Shown here: piece by piece, positions 55,391-64,000 of the stretch | Numbering within the stretch: the stretch's first letter is position 1 | Layout: the number at the start of each line of letters is the position of its first letter | Translations under genes and position numbers: made by a program | DNA from: Nitrosomonas cryotolerans ATCC 49181 | Lineage (GTDB): Bacteria; Pseudomonadota; Gammaproteobacteria; Burkholderiales; Nitrosomonadaceae | NCBI RefSeq assembly: GCF_900143275.1 | Contig: NZ_FSRO01000001.1 | Span: 434,001-498,000, forward strand | Reading direction: 5' to 3' | DNA length: 64,000 bases | Notes under the pieces: generated by a model | Told to the model about the DNA's origin: nothing | Database searches by the model: none | What the model saw: the letters and a program-made list of their open reading frames with translations, nothing else

Positions 55391-56762
55391 TGAAGTGGCC
55401 CTCATTAACTAGACAACCTGAAGATAAATTAAGCTCTAACATGGCTGGTTAATCAAGCTCAGGCAGCTTGAGGAGTTGCGTACTTCTGATAGTAAACTTC
55501 ATCTGGTGTTAGATCATCAAGACTTTGATGAAAACGTTCCTGATTGTGCCGGTTGAACCAAACATTTAAACTTTTCCTTATCTCCTTTAGATTGTTGAAT
55601 TCTCGAGCATATAAATGTTCGTATTTGACTGTACGTCATAGTCGTTCAACAAAAATATTGTCATAGTAGCAACCCTTGCCATCCATGTTGATCTGTATGC
55701 CATTGGCTTTTAGTATTGATGTAAATGCCTCACTGGTAAACTGCACACCCTGATCACTATTCATGATTTTCGGACAGCCATGATCCTGGATGGCAGCTTC
55801 CAAAGCCTGGACACAGAAATCAGCGTCCAGTGTGTTGGATAAGCGCCAGCTCAATACTTTACGCGAATGCCAGCCCATAATAGCAACAAGATAGCCAAAA
55901 CCTTTTTCCATCGGCACGTAAGTGATATCGGTCGCCCAAACTTGGTTGGGACGACTAATGGTCTTACCTTTGAGCAGATAAGGATACTTCTTGTGCTGCT
56001 TGGCCGGAATACTGGTTTTGGGCTTTGGTACTGTGCTAATAATGCCCAGCATCTTCATCATTGAAGTTGCTTTCTTGCGGCCTATCATCATCCTCTGGCG
56101 CCTGAACCACGTGGCATAACTGCGTGAACCATACTGTGGTGTTTTCAAATACTGCTCATCCATTTGACGCAACAAGATTAACTCACTCCCATCTGTGGGT
56201 TGTGGCTGATAATAATACGACGAGCGTGCAACACGAAGTCAAATGGCATTGACGCGATTGACTTAGTTTCTCGTGGTGCTCGATCATTGTTTTGCGCTCA
56301 GCAACACTTAATGATCGCGCTTTCTGGCTAAAAAATCGCGTTCCACCGTCAATTGCCCAATCACGCGATGTAAATCGTCGGCACTATGACCATTCTTATT
56401 ATTGGCGTCACTATTCTTGCCAAACAAATCACTGGCTTTTTCAATCAAATGACGTTTTCAGCTATTAATCTGCGTAGGATGGGTATGATAACGAGTGGCT
56501 AGTTGTGGTATCGTTTCTTCCCCACGTATTGCTGCCAAGGCTATTTTGGCTTTGAATACTGTAAAGACCGCTGCATAACTGGTTATCTTGGGCTGGGAAA
56601 GATTTTTAAGTGTTTGATTTATCAATGCTGCAAGTAATCAGAAAAGCTCAAAAACACAGTTATGCAGCGGTCTTCTGTATGCGTTTCTTGCTCATGATTA
56701 TGTCTCTCTATTTATCTCATATCAGAGCTTAACAACTTGTCCAATTTTGCGGTACCACTTCA
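55391..56762 (-). mobile_element. IS3-family element copy 3, inverted and decayed
   Basis: The ends match copy 2 (TGAAGTGGCCCTCATTAACT at left, CGGTACCACTTCA at right) in inverse orientation. orfB (about 55468-56290) has a TGA in place of Trp in the FVERLWRTV motif near 55637 and a frameshift near its start. orfA carries a stop and the MITE described at 56564. No 3-bp duplication is visible. Confidence 0.85.
56564..56674. mobile_element. Second MITE family (111 bp) inside IS3 orfA
   Basis: Perfect 18-bp inverted ends AAGACCGCTGCATAACTG, flanked by CTGTA at 56559-56563 and 56675-56679. The ends resemble those of the IS5-like element at 42724 (AAGACCTCTGCACAACT), which probably mobilised it. 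Confidence 0.85.
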
Positions 56763-56910
56763 GTCAATTGCGTCCATGAGAAACTGGTAGCCTTTTTCTA
56801 GCACAACAAGACTTGACCCTTTCTTGAAATAGCTGACTGTATGTGGCATAGTAAGACTTGACCCTCTGCTTGTGTGCGGTCCCGAGCCGTTGGCCTTAGT
56901 TAGTTGAAAA

Positions 56911-57060
56911 TTATTTTCCTAACTTTATATCTTTTATGCTTACCGCTTCCAGGGCATCAAATTTCCTGGGATTCATCATTTCTTCCAATAATATTTTTAT
57001 GTCTTCAATACTGGCTTTAGATAGATTTATGTCTAATTCAACCGTGACTTCAACTTTCAT
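56911..57060 (-). CDS. Small protein of unknown function (49 residues)
   Basis: Reads MKVEVTVELDINLSKASIED then IKILLEEMMNPRKFDALEAV and SIKDIKLGK. AAGGGG lies upstream of the ATG, giving good translational support. The pattern (beta strand, then helix) is compact and protein-like. No family recognised; it stands alone between an IS3 copy and an IS91-like remnant. Confidence 0.55.
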   Translation of the reverse strand: MKVEVTVELDINLSKASIEDIKILLEEMMNPRKFDALEAVSIKDIKLGK

Positions 57061-57404
57061 AAGTAACCCCTTTTAGCGATTTTCCTGCGTTTATAGGTTT
57101 TAAGCGTTTTTGGAACACAATGCTTAATTATCCGCTGGCTTTGTGGCCAGTTACTTTTTCCTCAAATCTCGTCCAGGCCATTGCATTGTTGTGTCTGCGT
57201 GATAACATCAGTGCGTCCCAATGGGAAGCCTATATTCAAATGATTCTCAAATGTTTTGTCAAGCGCCAGATGGATTTGTTTAGATGGTCTTCCAACCCCT
57301 GGGTATTTTACGTCACTTTCGTATATCCGTTACTCCCGGTACATTTTTGCTTCGTATGTCCTTGGTTTTCAATAAGCAATGGCTTAATAACACAGGAAAG
57401 GTTT

Positions 57405-57807
57405 TATCCTGCATGCCGGCATGCGTTGCGCCATGAATCAGCGTAAGGAATTGGAATATTTGTGCCGCTATATCACGCGACCGGGGATTGCTAATAAACG
57501 GTTAACATTCAATGGTGCTGGGCAGGTTAAAGGTATCTTATCGGGATGGCACAGCACATCTCATTATGTCACCGTTGGAATTCCTGCAATGCCTGGCTGC
57601 ATTGGTTCCTAGGCCAAGGCTAAACCTATCCGCTTTTATGGTGTGCGCATTCCTTTCAATCCTTTTCATCACTGGGGGCTGACCTTTATTCTTGGGCGTC
57701 TTTCGCCTGAAGCGCCAAAATACGGCAAAATCTTTGATTTTTCGTGCTGACTGAACCAGAATGGAGCCACTTTTCGATCGATTATCACCCTGTTTGACAA
57801 CTAAGCC
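57405..57807 (+). mobile_element. IS91-like 3' end remnant (copy H), split by the asparaginase gene
   Basis: Decayed frames read MNQRKELEYLCRYITRPGIA, NKRLTFNGAGQV, then the tail CCTTTTCATCACTGGGGGCT to TTGACAACTAAGCC at about 57807. The last ~55 bp of the tail are missing here and reappear at 59464, on the far side of the asparaginase gene. Confidence 0.68.
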
Positions 57808-57869
57808 GTCGATTAATACAAAGCAGAATTAAATACATCCCCTTTTATCTTATGGAGTTACTGCAAGCG

Positions 57870-59465
57870 ATGAGGATTGCAATAATCAATACGGGTGGCA
57901 CTATCAGTTGTATTGGTGAGCCCTTGGCGCCGATGTCAGCAGCAGATTTTGCTGACGCCAGTGTGCGAATGCTAAACCCTATTTTGACGCACCAGTTTCC
58001 TGATTTAGAAATTGGCTATCTAATTAATATAGCATTTCCTGAATCCTCAGGTGCAACTCTGGATAGCACCAATCTGCAGCCAACTGACTGGTGTATTATG
58101 GCTAAGGGTGTTTTGACAAACTACGCAGATTACGATGGTTTTTTGGTGTTACATGGCACCGATAGTATGGATTTCACCGGCGCAGCGCTCCCTTTTTTAC
58201 TCAATGCTTTTGATGAAAATGGCAACGGTAGCGCAGTATTAAGCAAGCCTGTCATTATTACCGGTTCCCAAGTGCCGCTGTACAACAAGAAAAGTGGCAA
58301 TGCTGAGCTAACAATTAACTTTAATACAGATGCCTTTCAAAACGTTTGCGGAGCTGTTGCTTCAGCACGTACAGGTGTGCCAGAAGTTTGCGCCTATTTC
58401 CAAAACAAACTCTATCGTGGCAACAGAATATTAAAGACCAGCACAAGCAGGTTCAGCGCGTTTTCATCGCCGAAGTATCCTGCATTAGCGGAATATGGCA
58501 TCGAGCTCAAACTGTTTAATGAACACTGGCTGCCTGGCCCCGTTCATGACAGCGTGAGTCTGGATAACCCTGACGTGCTCGCCAGGCAGCAAGCAATGGT
58601 GGATAGCATTGCTGAGAATATTGATCACTATCCTGTAGCCCAGCTTAATGCTTTTCCGGCCCGTTATTCCAGAAATACTGTCTCCGCGTATATGGCTGAT
58701 ATGATTTCCGCTATAGTAAGTACGGGTGCCTCCGGCCTTATATTGGAATCTTACGGAGAGGGTAATTTTCCCTCAGGAAATCCGGATTCTCCTTCAGATG
58801 GCGCTATTTATCAGGCCTTAAATAATGCAACAAATAAAGGGGTAAATCTTGTTGATTGCACCCGGGTTATTGGTGGCAGTGTGAACAACAGTGCCTACGC
58901 TTCCGGAGCTTGGCTGCCTCAGGTTGGAGCGCTAAGCTCGGCTGATATGACGCCGATGAGTGCGTTGGCGAAGTTGATGATTCTAACGAGCTTTGGCAGT
59001 ATTCAAGGTTGGAGTCGCGATCAGTTGAGGGCGATGTTTCAAACCAACCTTGCCGGAGAAATGTGCAGCGTCAACAGTTTGGATAGCCGAACAAATGCCG
59101 TGCTTATGCCAAGCCAGTCGATATGCACACTCGATGGCAGCGCCAGGCTGACAAACGATCAAGCAGCCGGTCCCGTGCTGATTGCAGTAAGCAACGACAC
59201 GCTACTTTGGAGTCTTCCAGTCGTGCCTGTGGCTGCTGATTTACCCGGACGCTTGGTTATGCAAGATGACGGAAATTTGGTTTTCTATAGCCGCTACAAC
59301 AAAGCAATTTGGGCAAGCAATAGCGGTACTTCTGTTGGAGCTTCATCGAAATTGGTGCTCAGTGGCCACTACGATGTGAATTCTCCATGCCAGAGCAAAT
59401 TATTAATGCAGGTATTTAACTACGCGACAAATACTTGCGCAGCGCGCCTTTACCAAACACCCTAA
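57870..59465 (+). CDS. Asparaginase-family protein fused to a bulb-type lectin domain
   Basis: A 531-residue protein. Residues ~1-360 form an asparaginase/glutaminase-type domain: AIINTGGTISCIG (first catalytic Thr), VLHGTDSMDFTGAALPFLL (second Thr-Asp), KPVIITGSQVPLYN, and a C-terminal-domain-like block TGASGLILESYGEGNFPSG. The last ~130 residues contain a B_lectin-like repeat (GRLVMQDDGNLVFYSRYNKA, IWASNSG). The two-domain combination is unusual for bacterial asparaginases. No clear signal peptide is visible. ATG 57870 is chosen over 57852 because of a GGAG upstream; this is uncertain. The gene sits inside an IS91-like tail. Confidence 0.82.
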   Translation: MRIAIINTGGTISCIGEPLAPMSAADFADASVRMLNPILTHQFPDLEIGYLINIAFPESSGATLDSTNLQPTDWCIMAKGVLTNYADYDGFLVLHGTDSMDFTGAALPFLLNAFDENGNGSAVLSKPVIITGSQVPLYNKKSGNAELTINFNTDAFQNVCGAVASARTGVPEVCAYFQNKLYRGNRILKTSTSRFSAFSSPKYPALAEYGIELKLFNEHWLPGPVHDSVSLDNPDVLARQQAMVDSIAENIDHYPVAQLNAFPARYSRNTVSAYMADMISAIVSTGASGLILESYGEGNFPSGNPDSPSDGAIYQALNNATNKGVNLVDCTRVIGGSVNNSAYASGAWLPQVGALSSADMTPMSALAKLMILTSFGSIQGWSRDQLRAMFQTNLAGEMCSVNSLDSRTNAVLMPSQSICTLDGSARLTNDQAAGPVLIAVSNDTLLWSLPVVPVAADLPGRLVMQDDGNLVFYSRYNKAIWASNSGTSVGASSKLVLSGHYDVNSPCQSKLLMQVFNYATNTCAARLYQTP

Positions 59466-59525
59466 CCAGCTCTCAGTAGATTCAAAGCGCATGGAGAGGG
59501 TGGGTGTTTTACCTATACCCCAGGC
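59464..59525 (+). mobile_element. Distal piece of the split IS91-like end (copy I)
   Basis: AACCAGCTCTCAGTAGATTC through CATGGAGAGGGTGGGTGTTT to CCTATACCCC is the terminus that copy H lacks. It starts where H stops, within 2-4 shared bases. Confidence 0.65.
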
Positions 59526-59568
59526 GCTCTGGTCACGTGGTAGATCGAATTAGTTTGCCGACCGTCTC

Positions 59569-60267
59569 TTAAGCAAATAACACCCAAGCACCCATAAATG
59601 TCATCATCGCATTTTCAGAGAAACTGACTATTCCGAGTGGCACGGTCGAATTACCGCCAATGCAGGCGCAGCTTAAATCGGCTTTATCGATATAAACAGC
59701 TTTAAAAATTGAGATACCACCTGCGGTACCGACGAACAGCGCCAACCATCCTGTAATAAACAAATATTGTGGCGCTAGAAAGCCAAGTCCGACAATTAAT
59801 TCAGCAAAGGGATAGATTTTTCCATAAAACGGGAAGATTTTGGTAATCAAATCATATCTCGTAAAGCCTTTTACAAAACTATCCAAATCCATCAACTTAA
59901 GACACGCCAATAAACACAAGGAATATCCCATGAAGCTATACATGATGTTTTGAGAGAATATGGCCATCAGCAGAGTAACACTAAAAACTGCGATGATAGG
60001 GATGTATGATGTCTCTGCAAGATCGTTATCAGCTTGTACATCATAGTAGCTTGCCAACTTCGTATATCCGCCAATCCGCTCACCATTCAAAAAAATTTGT
60101 GGCGTAGTATCAACACGCCACTTTGTTTTGAAGTCTTCCTCATCCTCCGTCGATTTAAAGATGTGGTCATGAAAATCTACGCCTTTATCACCCAGTAATT
60201 TGATCGCCTTTTTGCCCCATGGGCAAGTCTCCTTGCGGAACACTTCGTTGGATATTTTTTTGTCCAT
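59569..60267 (-). CDS. Glutaredoxin-MauE/DoxX-like membrane fusion protein
   Basis: A 232-residue protein. Residues ~1-75 form a glutaredoxin domain with the active site ETCPWGKKA (CPWG in place of CPYC) and the cis-Pro/glutathione region TTPQIFLNGERIGGYTKL. Residues ~88-230 contain about four membrane segments of MauE/DoxX type (YGKIYPFAELIVGLGFLA). It probably moves electrons or thiol equivalents across the inner membrane. CACIGGNS near the end may be a second thiol site. The start has GGGAGG/AGGA. Confidence 0.85.
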   Translation of the reverse strand: MDKKISNEVFRKETCPWGKKAIKLLGDKGVDFHDHIFKSTEDEEDFKTKWRVDTTPQIFLNGERIGGYTKLASYYDVQADNDLAETSYIPIIAVFSVTLLMAIFSQNIMYSFMGYSLCLLACLKLMDLDSFVKGFTRYDLITKIFPFYGKIYPFAELIVGLGFLAPQYLFITGWLALFVGTAGGISIFKAVYIDKADLSCACIGGNSTVPLGIVSFSENAMMTFMGAWVLFA

Positions 60268-60369
60268 TCCTGCCTCCCGTTTTTAGATCAATTCGTTGCG
60301 TTGGTTTAATTCAGATCCAAAAGTCGCCAACCTTAACAAGGAATTACCTTGCATTTAGAGTATCGTCAG

Positions 60370-60745
60370 TACTGTGGCGAAACCCTGAAAATCATCGCCG
60401 CTATCTTGGAATCCAGCGTAATCACTCAAATTCTTGATTATCTCGGTCTAGCTGTCCGGGTGCCGCCTAGAACAGCTGCGCAAACCCGGGATCTTTTAAA
60501 GCCATCTTGATCCTGTATTCGCTTCTTTTAATCCTTTTCATCACTGGGCTGGCTGACCTTTACTCCTGAGCATTTTTCGCCTGAAGCGCTAAAATGCGAC
60601 AAAACATTTGGCTTTTTGTGCTAACTGAACCGAAATAGAGTCATTTTTATTTTCAATCGATTATCATCATATTGGACAATCAAACCGGCTTTCAGTGCAT
60701 TCAAAGCGCATGAAAAAGGCGGTTTATTTTGCCTATACCTTTGAT
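60370..60745 (+). mobile_element. IS91-like 3' end remnant (copy J)
   Basis: Transposase C-terminus (GETLKIIAAILESSVITQIL, DYLGLAVRVPPRTAA) in broken frames, then the shared tail to GAAAAAGGCGGTTTATTTTG. Downstream is the 3' end of the membrane protein/lipase pair. Confidence 0.68.
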
Positions 60746-60904
60746 GATGCCGTGATTAAGTTGCAATTCCCAGCCTTCATGAGTTATTTGTAACTAACGT
60801 GCTTGATACATGTCCGAACGACAATGTACTGTAGCGGCGAGAACACTGGAGGAAAATAGGAGTGCTGTTAACAGCCGGAGAATGAAGGATGGATTCATTG
60901 GGCT

Positions 60905-62266
60905 TTACTCCTGGTTTTTGTTGTTAACACCCATCGTTTGCGTTGTTGCCGGTGATTCAGGTGTGTCACTATTAACGTCAACGGGATGGTAAACTTCGGC
61001 TAGCGTACAGAGAATATTGATTTTATTGCCAAGACTGTTTTTCTGACTACCGGTGGCAGCGATGAGTGTTTCTGCTGGATCGCCAGTTGGATTCTGTGTT
61101 CTGGCGGCCTGCCAATATTTAAAAAAATCATGCAGTGAAGAGATTCCCGTGCACTTTACGAAAGTCTGATAATCATTGCGCAGATGGCCATGCAAATGCG
61201 CCTGGCTGATCCACTGTGACAACTGTTTGTAACCAAAACCAGTATGCAGTGCGAGGTCAAGTGCGTTAGCATTGGAAAGGTTTTCGATATTGTCATAACC
61301 TTCACGTTTCAAGCGGATCTCATGATCGTAATTGATTCCAGGTAGATCGGATAGTGGCGAAGCGAATTCCGTGATACGTATCCAACCCAGAAATTTGCCC
61401 AGTATTTTGGTGGTGATATTTTCAAGCAAAGCCAGGCCGCGACTGGGGAAAAAACCGATCATAAAGCTCCAGACAGGCAAGCCTTTGATTAAAATATCAT
61501 CTAACCCACTAAATTTGGGTTCTACAAAAATAAAACATAATACCAGAGCCAACAGGGCGCCGGTCATCATGCGGATACTACAGCTGATAAAAAGATTCGG
61601 GGTCATATCCAGCGTGAAATAACTGCGTGCCAATAGCCCAATAAAATAAACATAGGCCCCTAGAAAACCGAATTGAAATGCAGTTAATGTATAAATGAGA
61701 ATTTTAATGTGATCACTGGAGGACTTGCCCAGCACATAGGATTCCATATAGGTGCCCAGCATGAGAAAATTGGCGCCCTTGCTATAATCCACACCGGATC
61801 CGCCAAATTCGTTGAGTGGCATGGGTTTGAGCAATAAAATGATCATGCATCCAAATAGGATGACTAGCATTAACGTTGACATGCTGCCAATGTAATTGCG
61901 TAAGGTGAATGCCTTTTTCAGATAATTATCGATATATATCTTATTTTCATTATCGTTGAGGACATTATGTGGCAGTTCGTGTTTAAGGCGTTGCTTTTTT
62001 TCCTCGCGCATGGAATGGACATAACACAATGTGACCATCGGAACGATCCCTACTGCAAAGACGAGCAAGGCCAAATTGTATAGAAAGAAAACCGGATCGA
62101 ACCATTGTGCAATCTGACCGTGGAGGGATAAAGTGGCATTAGCGATCCCAAGGCTGGCATAGGATAAAAGTCCCACTACTCCAACAAAAATCGCGCTAAG
62201 CACAATTATTAAGCTCAAATAGAAAGGGGAAATATGATTTTCCTTCAGTTCAGATTCTGGAGTCAT
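60905..62266 (-). CDS. Unknown multi-spanning membrane protein (453 residues)
   Basis: No family recognised. About six hydrophobic segments are visible: near the N-terminus (FYLSLIIVLSAIFVGVVGLL), VFFLYNLALLVFAVGIVPMV, then LMLVILFGCMIILLL, FQFGFLGAYVYFIGLL, MMTGALLALVLCFIFV and a short last one. The C-terminal ~150 residues are cytosolic and helical; the block RLKREGYDNIENLSNANALD resembles helix-hairpin-helix-like repeats. The start is placed at ATG 62266 because AAGGA is at suitable distance; ATG 62275 is too close to it. It lies downstream of the lipase gene, 49 bp away, and probably forms an operon with it. Confidence 0.75.
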   Translation of the reverse strand: MTPESELKENHISPFYLSLIIVLSAIFVGVVGLLSYASLGIANATLSLHGQIAQWFDPVFFLYNLALLVFAVGIVPMVTLCYVHSMREEKKQRLKHELPHNVLNDNENKIYIDNYLKKAFTLRNYIGSMSTLMLVILFGCMIILLLKPMPLNEFGGSGVDYSKGANFLMLGTYMESYVLGKSSSDHIKILIYTLTAFQFGFLGAYVYFIGLLARSYFTLDMTPNLFISCSIRMMTGALLALVLCFIFVEPKFSGLDDILIKGLPVWSFMIGFFPSRGLALLENITTKILGKFLGWIRITEFASPLSDLPGINYDHEIRLKREGYDNIENLSNANALDLALHTGFGYKQLSQWISQAHLHGHLRNDYQTFVKCTGISSLHDFFKYWQAARTQNPTGDPAETLIAATGSQKNSLGNKINILCTLAEVYHPVDVNSDTPESPATTQTMGVNNKNQE

Positions 62267-62314
62267 GACACTCATCCTTGTTAACTGTGTTGAAGGTAAT
62301 CCCACGGGATAATA

Positions 62315-63067
62315 TTAACTCGTATTCAGTTCTCGTACCAGATTAGTATAGAAACGTAAGTGATCAAACGGGCGTTCATTGCTAATACTTGGCCAGCCCA
62401 TACTCCAGCCAGCCAGCTCCATATGGTCCGCGCGCAGTATCCCTTTGAATTCACCCCACCGGGCTGAGGAGACGGATACTTGACTATCATTCTCGCCACT
62501 GTCGGTTGCGAGAGCCCGCGTCCAGGGGCGAAAAATCGGCGGCATTTCATTTGCCGGACGCGTGGCGGCATACGAGCGGTATTGCACATGAGGCAGGTCG
62601 CTAATTTCCAGATTAAAGCGGGCACAGGCTTCCGGTGTTAGATCATATAGAGCCGGATGGGTGATGCGGCGTAGCAGGGAATAGAGCGGTTTTTTGCTAT
62701 TGATGATTCGCTGCGCCAGCGGCGTGCCGCGATGTGGCGTGGCAATGGTCGTTAGGGAGCGAATGCGTTGCTGTGAATCGAAATGATGGATCGCATAGCG
62801 GCTGTCGAGTCCACCCATGCTGTGGGCGATCAAATTAATCTGATCCACGTTTATCCTCTCGAGGAAATCCGCGAGTACACGTGCTCGTTCTTCTACAGTG
62901 CCGGTGCCAGGTAATGGTGGAAAATAGATAGATTGCGTATGGTTAGACAAATAGGGCGGTAACGCGCGGAAATAATGGATAATTTTACCCAGAATGGATA
63001 TCGACGAAAATCCCAGCAGCCCATGGACGAAAACAATAGCTGTTTTATTGTTGTTTACTAGACTCAT
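62315..63067 (-). CDS. Alpha/beta hydrolase, lipase/esterase
   Basis: A 250-residue lipase-like hydrolase of the bacterial class I.1/2 type. The oxyanion strand is IVFVHGLLGF, the nucleophile elbow is AHSMGGLDSRYAIHHF (Ser in HSMGG), and TIATPHRGTP follows. A catalytic Asp likely lies in DSGENDSQVSVSSARWG and the His in RADHMELAGW. No signal peptide is visible, so it may be intracellular or exported by another route. First gene of the two-gene group with the membrane protein at 60905. Confidence 0.9.
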   Translation of the reverse strand: MSLVNNNKTAIVFVHGLLGFSSISILGKIIHYFRALPPYLSNHTQSIYFPPLPGTGTVEERARVLADFLERINVDQINLIAHSMGGLDSRYAIHHFDSQQRIRSLTTIATPHRGTPLAQRIINSKKPLYSLLRRITHPALYDLTPEACARFNLEISDLPHVQYRSYAATRPANEMPPIFRPWTRALATDSGENDSQVSVSSARWGEFKGILRADHMELAGWSMGWPSISNERPFDHLRFYTNLVRELNTS

Positions 63068-63323
63068 GGTATCTCTATGTGGTGTATAAAAAATAAGGAA
63101 TGAATCATTTCATACTTATTCTAAGCCGCAATAAATCACCTGTATGAATAGTTGCAATACCCAGATGCAAATTTACCAAATTCGATTATCCACCTATTGT
63201 TTAAACCGCTATATTTTTTGAATGAGAGCGAATATAAGCGGCATGCCCGGTGATTTCTATTCCGAAATGGATGGGGATGAACGTGGTCCGTATAAAACAG
63301 TAAATACGCCCATTCGAGAGAAT

Positions 63324-64000
63324 CTATCGTATTTTCATGCAGTTGGCGTAATATGTAACCGTGGCCGGCCAATCCGAAAAGACGCCCAGTACGCCGACTT
63401 CCTTTGCCAATACATCCAGTAATGTCATTGTGTCACCATCATTGTTGATCGCCTCCGTGATTGTCTGATAGTACCAGCCACCACCATTTTTCAGCAGTCT
63501 GGACCGTTCAAGTGTCCAAGTGATAATATCCAGCCCCAATGCTTTGGCCGTCTCTGCGTACTTGGAAGGTATAATTTGATTGGATTCATTTAGCGTCACT
63601 AACCCCCAAAGTGGCGGCGCTACAATTTTAATGCCTTTGTCAGGCAGGGTGGATAATCTTGCAATGGCTTCTGGCAGATCAGCGACGCTGTCCATGTTTT
63701 CAAGAAAAATGGCTTGTTTGCCAAATTCTGGTTCATTCGTAATCCAATAAAGCACATCATCCAAATTAAATGATTGTGGATAGACATTTTTGGGTTTGAC
63801 ACCAGCGGCTTTATATTCGTCGATCATTTTTTGAGCATAGGCCTGTTGGGTAAAGCCATGAAAAGGCATTTCAACGCTAGGCGCCTTCAATTCCGGTGTC
63901 ATTTTGACGTTTAGCCGCTTAAAGAGCTCAATACTTTCAGCATGACTTAAAACTGTGGCGTTAGCAGAATACAAATCAGTGCGTGGGTGTGGCATCGCAT
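63324..64000 (-). CDS. Glycerophosphodiester phosphodiesterase-like protein, 5' end outside the window
   Basis: The C-terminal ~225 residues of a GDPD (GlpQ/UgpQ-type TIM barrel) protein; the frame is open to the window edge, so the N-terminus with the HRG motif is not seen. Recognisable barrel strands are [13 protein letters not shown] (Glu and Lys), [29 protein letters not shown] and [15 protein letters not shown]. The enzyme hydrolyses glycerophosphodiesters to glycerol-3-phosphate. It ends 256 bp from the lipase operon start. Confidence 0.85.
   Translation of the reverse strand, partial: AMPHPRTDLYSANATVLSHAESIELFKRLNVKMTPELKAPSVEMPFHGFTQQAYAQKMIDEYKAAGVKPKNVYPQSFNLDDVLYWITNEPEFGKQAIFLENMDSVADLPEAIARLSTLPDKGIKIVAPPLWGLVTLNESNQIIPSKYAETAKALGLDIITWTLERSRLLKNGGGWYYQTITEAINNDGDTMTLLDVLAKEVGVLGVFSDWPATVTYYANCMKIR

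Noticed and set aside
57120..57446. 108-residue frame MLNYPLALWPVTFSSNLVQA
   Set aside because: No ribosome site, no family, and its 3' part runs into the IS91-like remnant in a different frame from the transposase.
1..64000. CRISPR arrays, tRNA and rRNA genes
   Set aside because: I saw no regularly spaced repeat series, no rRNA-like stretches and no convincing tRNA cloverleaf; a dedicated covariance search could still find a tRNA I missed.

Overview
The window looks like a piece of a proteobacterial chromosome, most likely gammaproteobacterial or betaproteobacterial. The basis is gene content: a glutathionyl-hydroquinone reductase / LysR / pirin group as in the E. coli yqjG-yhaJ-yhaK neighbourhood, a full-length AcnA-type aconitase, a PEP-CTERM surface protein, a SulP transporter paired with a universal stress protein, and a DUF938/SDR/DUF1326/DUF2182 operon. 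No rRNA, tRNA or CRISPR array was recognised. Ordinary genes sit between dense, mostly decayed mobile DNA; base composition changes from gene to gene, and many genes stand alone between repeats.

Layout. 1-5.6 kb: PII-like protein, hydroquinone reductase, pirin and its divergent LysR regulator (the regulator is enclosed by inverted repeats), ClC channel. 5.7-11.1 kb: TnpB, RAYT and IS6-type remnants around a cytochrome P450. 11.1-16.4 kb: exported protein, acnA, small basic protein. 16.9-22.1 kb: rolling-circle transposon remnant, a lipoprotein of foreign character, a second TnpB remnant, an endonuclease/exonuclease/phosphatase-fold membrane protein, an IS3 remnant. 22.1-28.4 kb: NYN-domain RNase-like protein, a complete IS605-type element, then a tightly coupled three-gene operon (ABC-type ATPase, PIN-like nuclease, RNA ligase) abutting an IS66 remnant. 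28.5-34.2 kb: RAYT remnant, cold-shock protein, unknown membrane protein, second IS605 copy. 34.2-41.9 kb: DUF2182/DUF1326/SDR/DUF938 operon, adenosine-deaminase-like lipoprotein, HNH nuclease with an ankyrin partner. 42.7-48.6 kb: intact IS5-like element, SulP plus Usp, third IS605 copy. 48.6-57.8 kb: beta-propeller lipoprotein, methyltransferase, IS3 copies, PEP-CTERM protein with a putative sigma-54 promoter. 57.8-64 kb: asparaginase-lectin fusion, glutaredoxin-MauE fusion, membrane protein plus lipase, and a glycerophosphodiesterase running off the edge.

Three repeat systems shape the window. (1) An 89-bp MITE with GAGACC...GGTCTC-like ends is present in at least nine copies; six of them have exact 5-bp target duplications, and several disrupt older elements or genes. 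(2) Ten remnants resembling the 3' end of an IS91-type transposase all lie in the same orientation, mostly just upstream of accessory genes; one is split by the asparaginase gene. (3) Three nearly identical IS605-type elements carry an intact TnpB. An IS3 copy nested in an IS5 remnant and a second MITE inside another IS3 copy show repeated waves of insertion.

The most attractive candidate for an undescribed system is the ATPase / PIN-like nuclease / RNA ligase operon at 25.0-27.6 kb. Its genes overlap by 4 bp at both junctions, its key motifs are present, and mobile DNA lies on both sides. It pairs a putative RNA-cutting enzyme with a putative RNA-sealing enzyme under an ATPase sensor, which suggests defence or RNA damage control.
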